Source: Tenericutes bacterium HGW-Tenericutes-1
GTDB lineage: Bacteria; Bacillota_I; Bacilli_A; Izemoplasmatales; Hujiaoplasmataceae
Assembly (NCBI GenBank): GCA_002839155.1
Contig: PGXM01000001.1
Location: 186,001 to 250,000, forward strand
DNA: 64,000 nt
Direction of reading: 5' to 3'
Shown here: piece after piece, positions 63,733-64,000 of the stretch
How the letters are laid out: every line of letters starts with the position of its first letter
Position numbering within the stretch: position 1 is the first letter of the stretch
Notes under the pieces: model-generated
What the model saw: only the letters and a program-made list of their open reading frames with translations
What the model was told of the DNA's origin: nothing
The model's database searches: none
Translations under genes and position numbers: made by a program

Positions 63733-64000
63733 TTATTCTTGAGTAAGGTGATTTATTGCTAGAGTGATGAAATCAACATCATCCCAAAGTAGAGTTGTTT
63801 CATACCATGATGTATTCGTGATATTATCAATTGTAGTCAATTCGCCTAAGGTGACTTGGGGTGTAAAACTTGAATGGATGATAAAGTAACTATTCTCAAC
63901 CACCGTCAAATCGTTGATCGATCCAACTAATCCTGAAACACTAAACCCGGCTTCTTCTGTCCCATCAACGTCTAAGAACACTGCTATATCAACGACACTC
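63733..64000 (-). CDS. C-terminal fragment of an unknown protein (5' end off window)
   Basis: The frame is open to the right edge; about 89 codons are visible, ending in LAINHLTQE. The visible part is beta-rich and acidic (FLDVDGTEEAGF, TWYETTLLW-like aromatic stretch) without a recognised motif, and could belong to an exported or surface protein. The GTG within it is not taken as a start because the frame continues upstream. A terminator follows. Confidence 0.6.
   Translation of the reverse strand, partial: SVVDIAVFLDVDGTEEAGFSVSGLVGSINDLTVVENSYFIIHSSFTPQVTLGELTTIDNITNTSWYETTLLWDDVDFITLAINHLTQE

Overview
The window reads as a chromosomal segment of a low-GC, free-living relative of the Mollicutes (Acholeplasma / Izemoplasma type) or a closely related Bacillota. 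The reasons are a type B RNase P RNA, AT-rich DNA with strong SD sequences (AGGAGG) and canonical TTGACA/TATAAT promoters, and Bacillus-like gene neighbourhoods: ruvB-queA-tgt, lepA-hemW, xerD-deoB, rpsO-pnp, truB-ribF, tig-lon, mutS2-trxA, lspA-rluD and recJ-apt-rel-dtd-hisS. The standard genetic code is used: TGA is a stop (for example at ruvB) and Trp is TGG. Genus assignment is inference; no database search was possible.

Layout. 1-2.4 kb: two tandem mgtE Mg2+ channel genes, one cut by the left edge. 2.5-8.6 kb: ftsZ, tgt, pduL, then yhhQ on the opposite strand behind a preQ1-I riboswitch, then queA and ruvB; tgt, yhhQ and queA together give a queuosine salvage pathway. 8.7-15.1 kb: two plus-strand genes for giant, glycine-poor, soluble coiled-coil proteins (1152 and 981 aa) of unknown function, with one promoter and one terminator. 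15.2-19.0 kb: an amino-acid catabolic unit (DauR/YheO-like regulator, aminotransferase, NhaC-type transporter, and separate ridA), whose promoter carries two copies of a 17-bp repeat.

19.2-27.3 kb: deoB, xerD, hemW, lepA, rnpB, pnp and rpsO. 27.4-32.4 kb: a DUF2779-type nuclease-like protein, then an esterase / GltD-like / YczE-like / Nudix operon. 32.5-43.6 kb: lon, tig, ycjF-like, ribF, truB, trxA, mutS2, rnhC and sodA. 43.7-47.4 kb: a lipoprotein and a TetR-controlled ABC-2 exporter operon that ends in a 40-aa membrane protein.

47.4-54.5 kb: a long housekeeping operon (AI-2E-family protein, tcdA, msrA, psuG, comEB, sepM, lspA, rluD). 54.5-61.6 kb: hisS, acpP, dtd, rel, apt and recJ. 61.6-63.6 kb: nadC coupled to an apparently catalytically dead Fic-like protein with a winged-helix tail. 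The right edge cuts one more minus-strand gene.

Nearly all genes are on the minus strand; the plus-strand exceptions are yhhQ, the coiled-coil pair, rnhC and sodA. No tRNA, rRNA, insertion sequence, prophage or CRISPR array was seen. The most unusual items are the coiled-coil pair, the Fic-like/nadC pair, the repeat-bearing promoter of the aminotransferase unit, the TetR palindrome, shared TGTTGTA half-sites at the ftsZ and yhhQ promoters, and a terminator placed directly before the hisS ribosome binding site.
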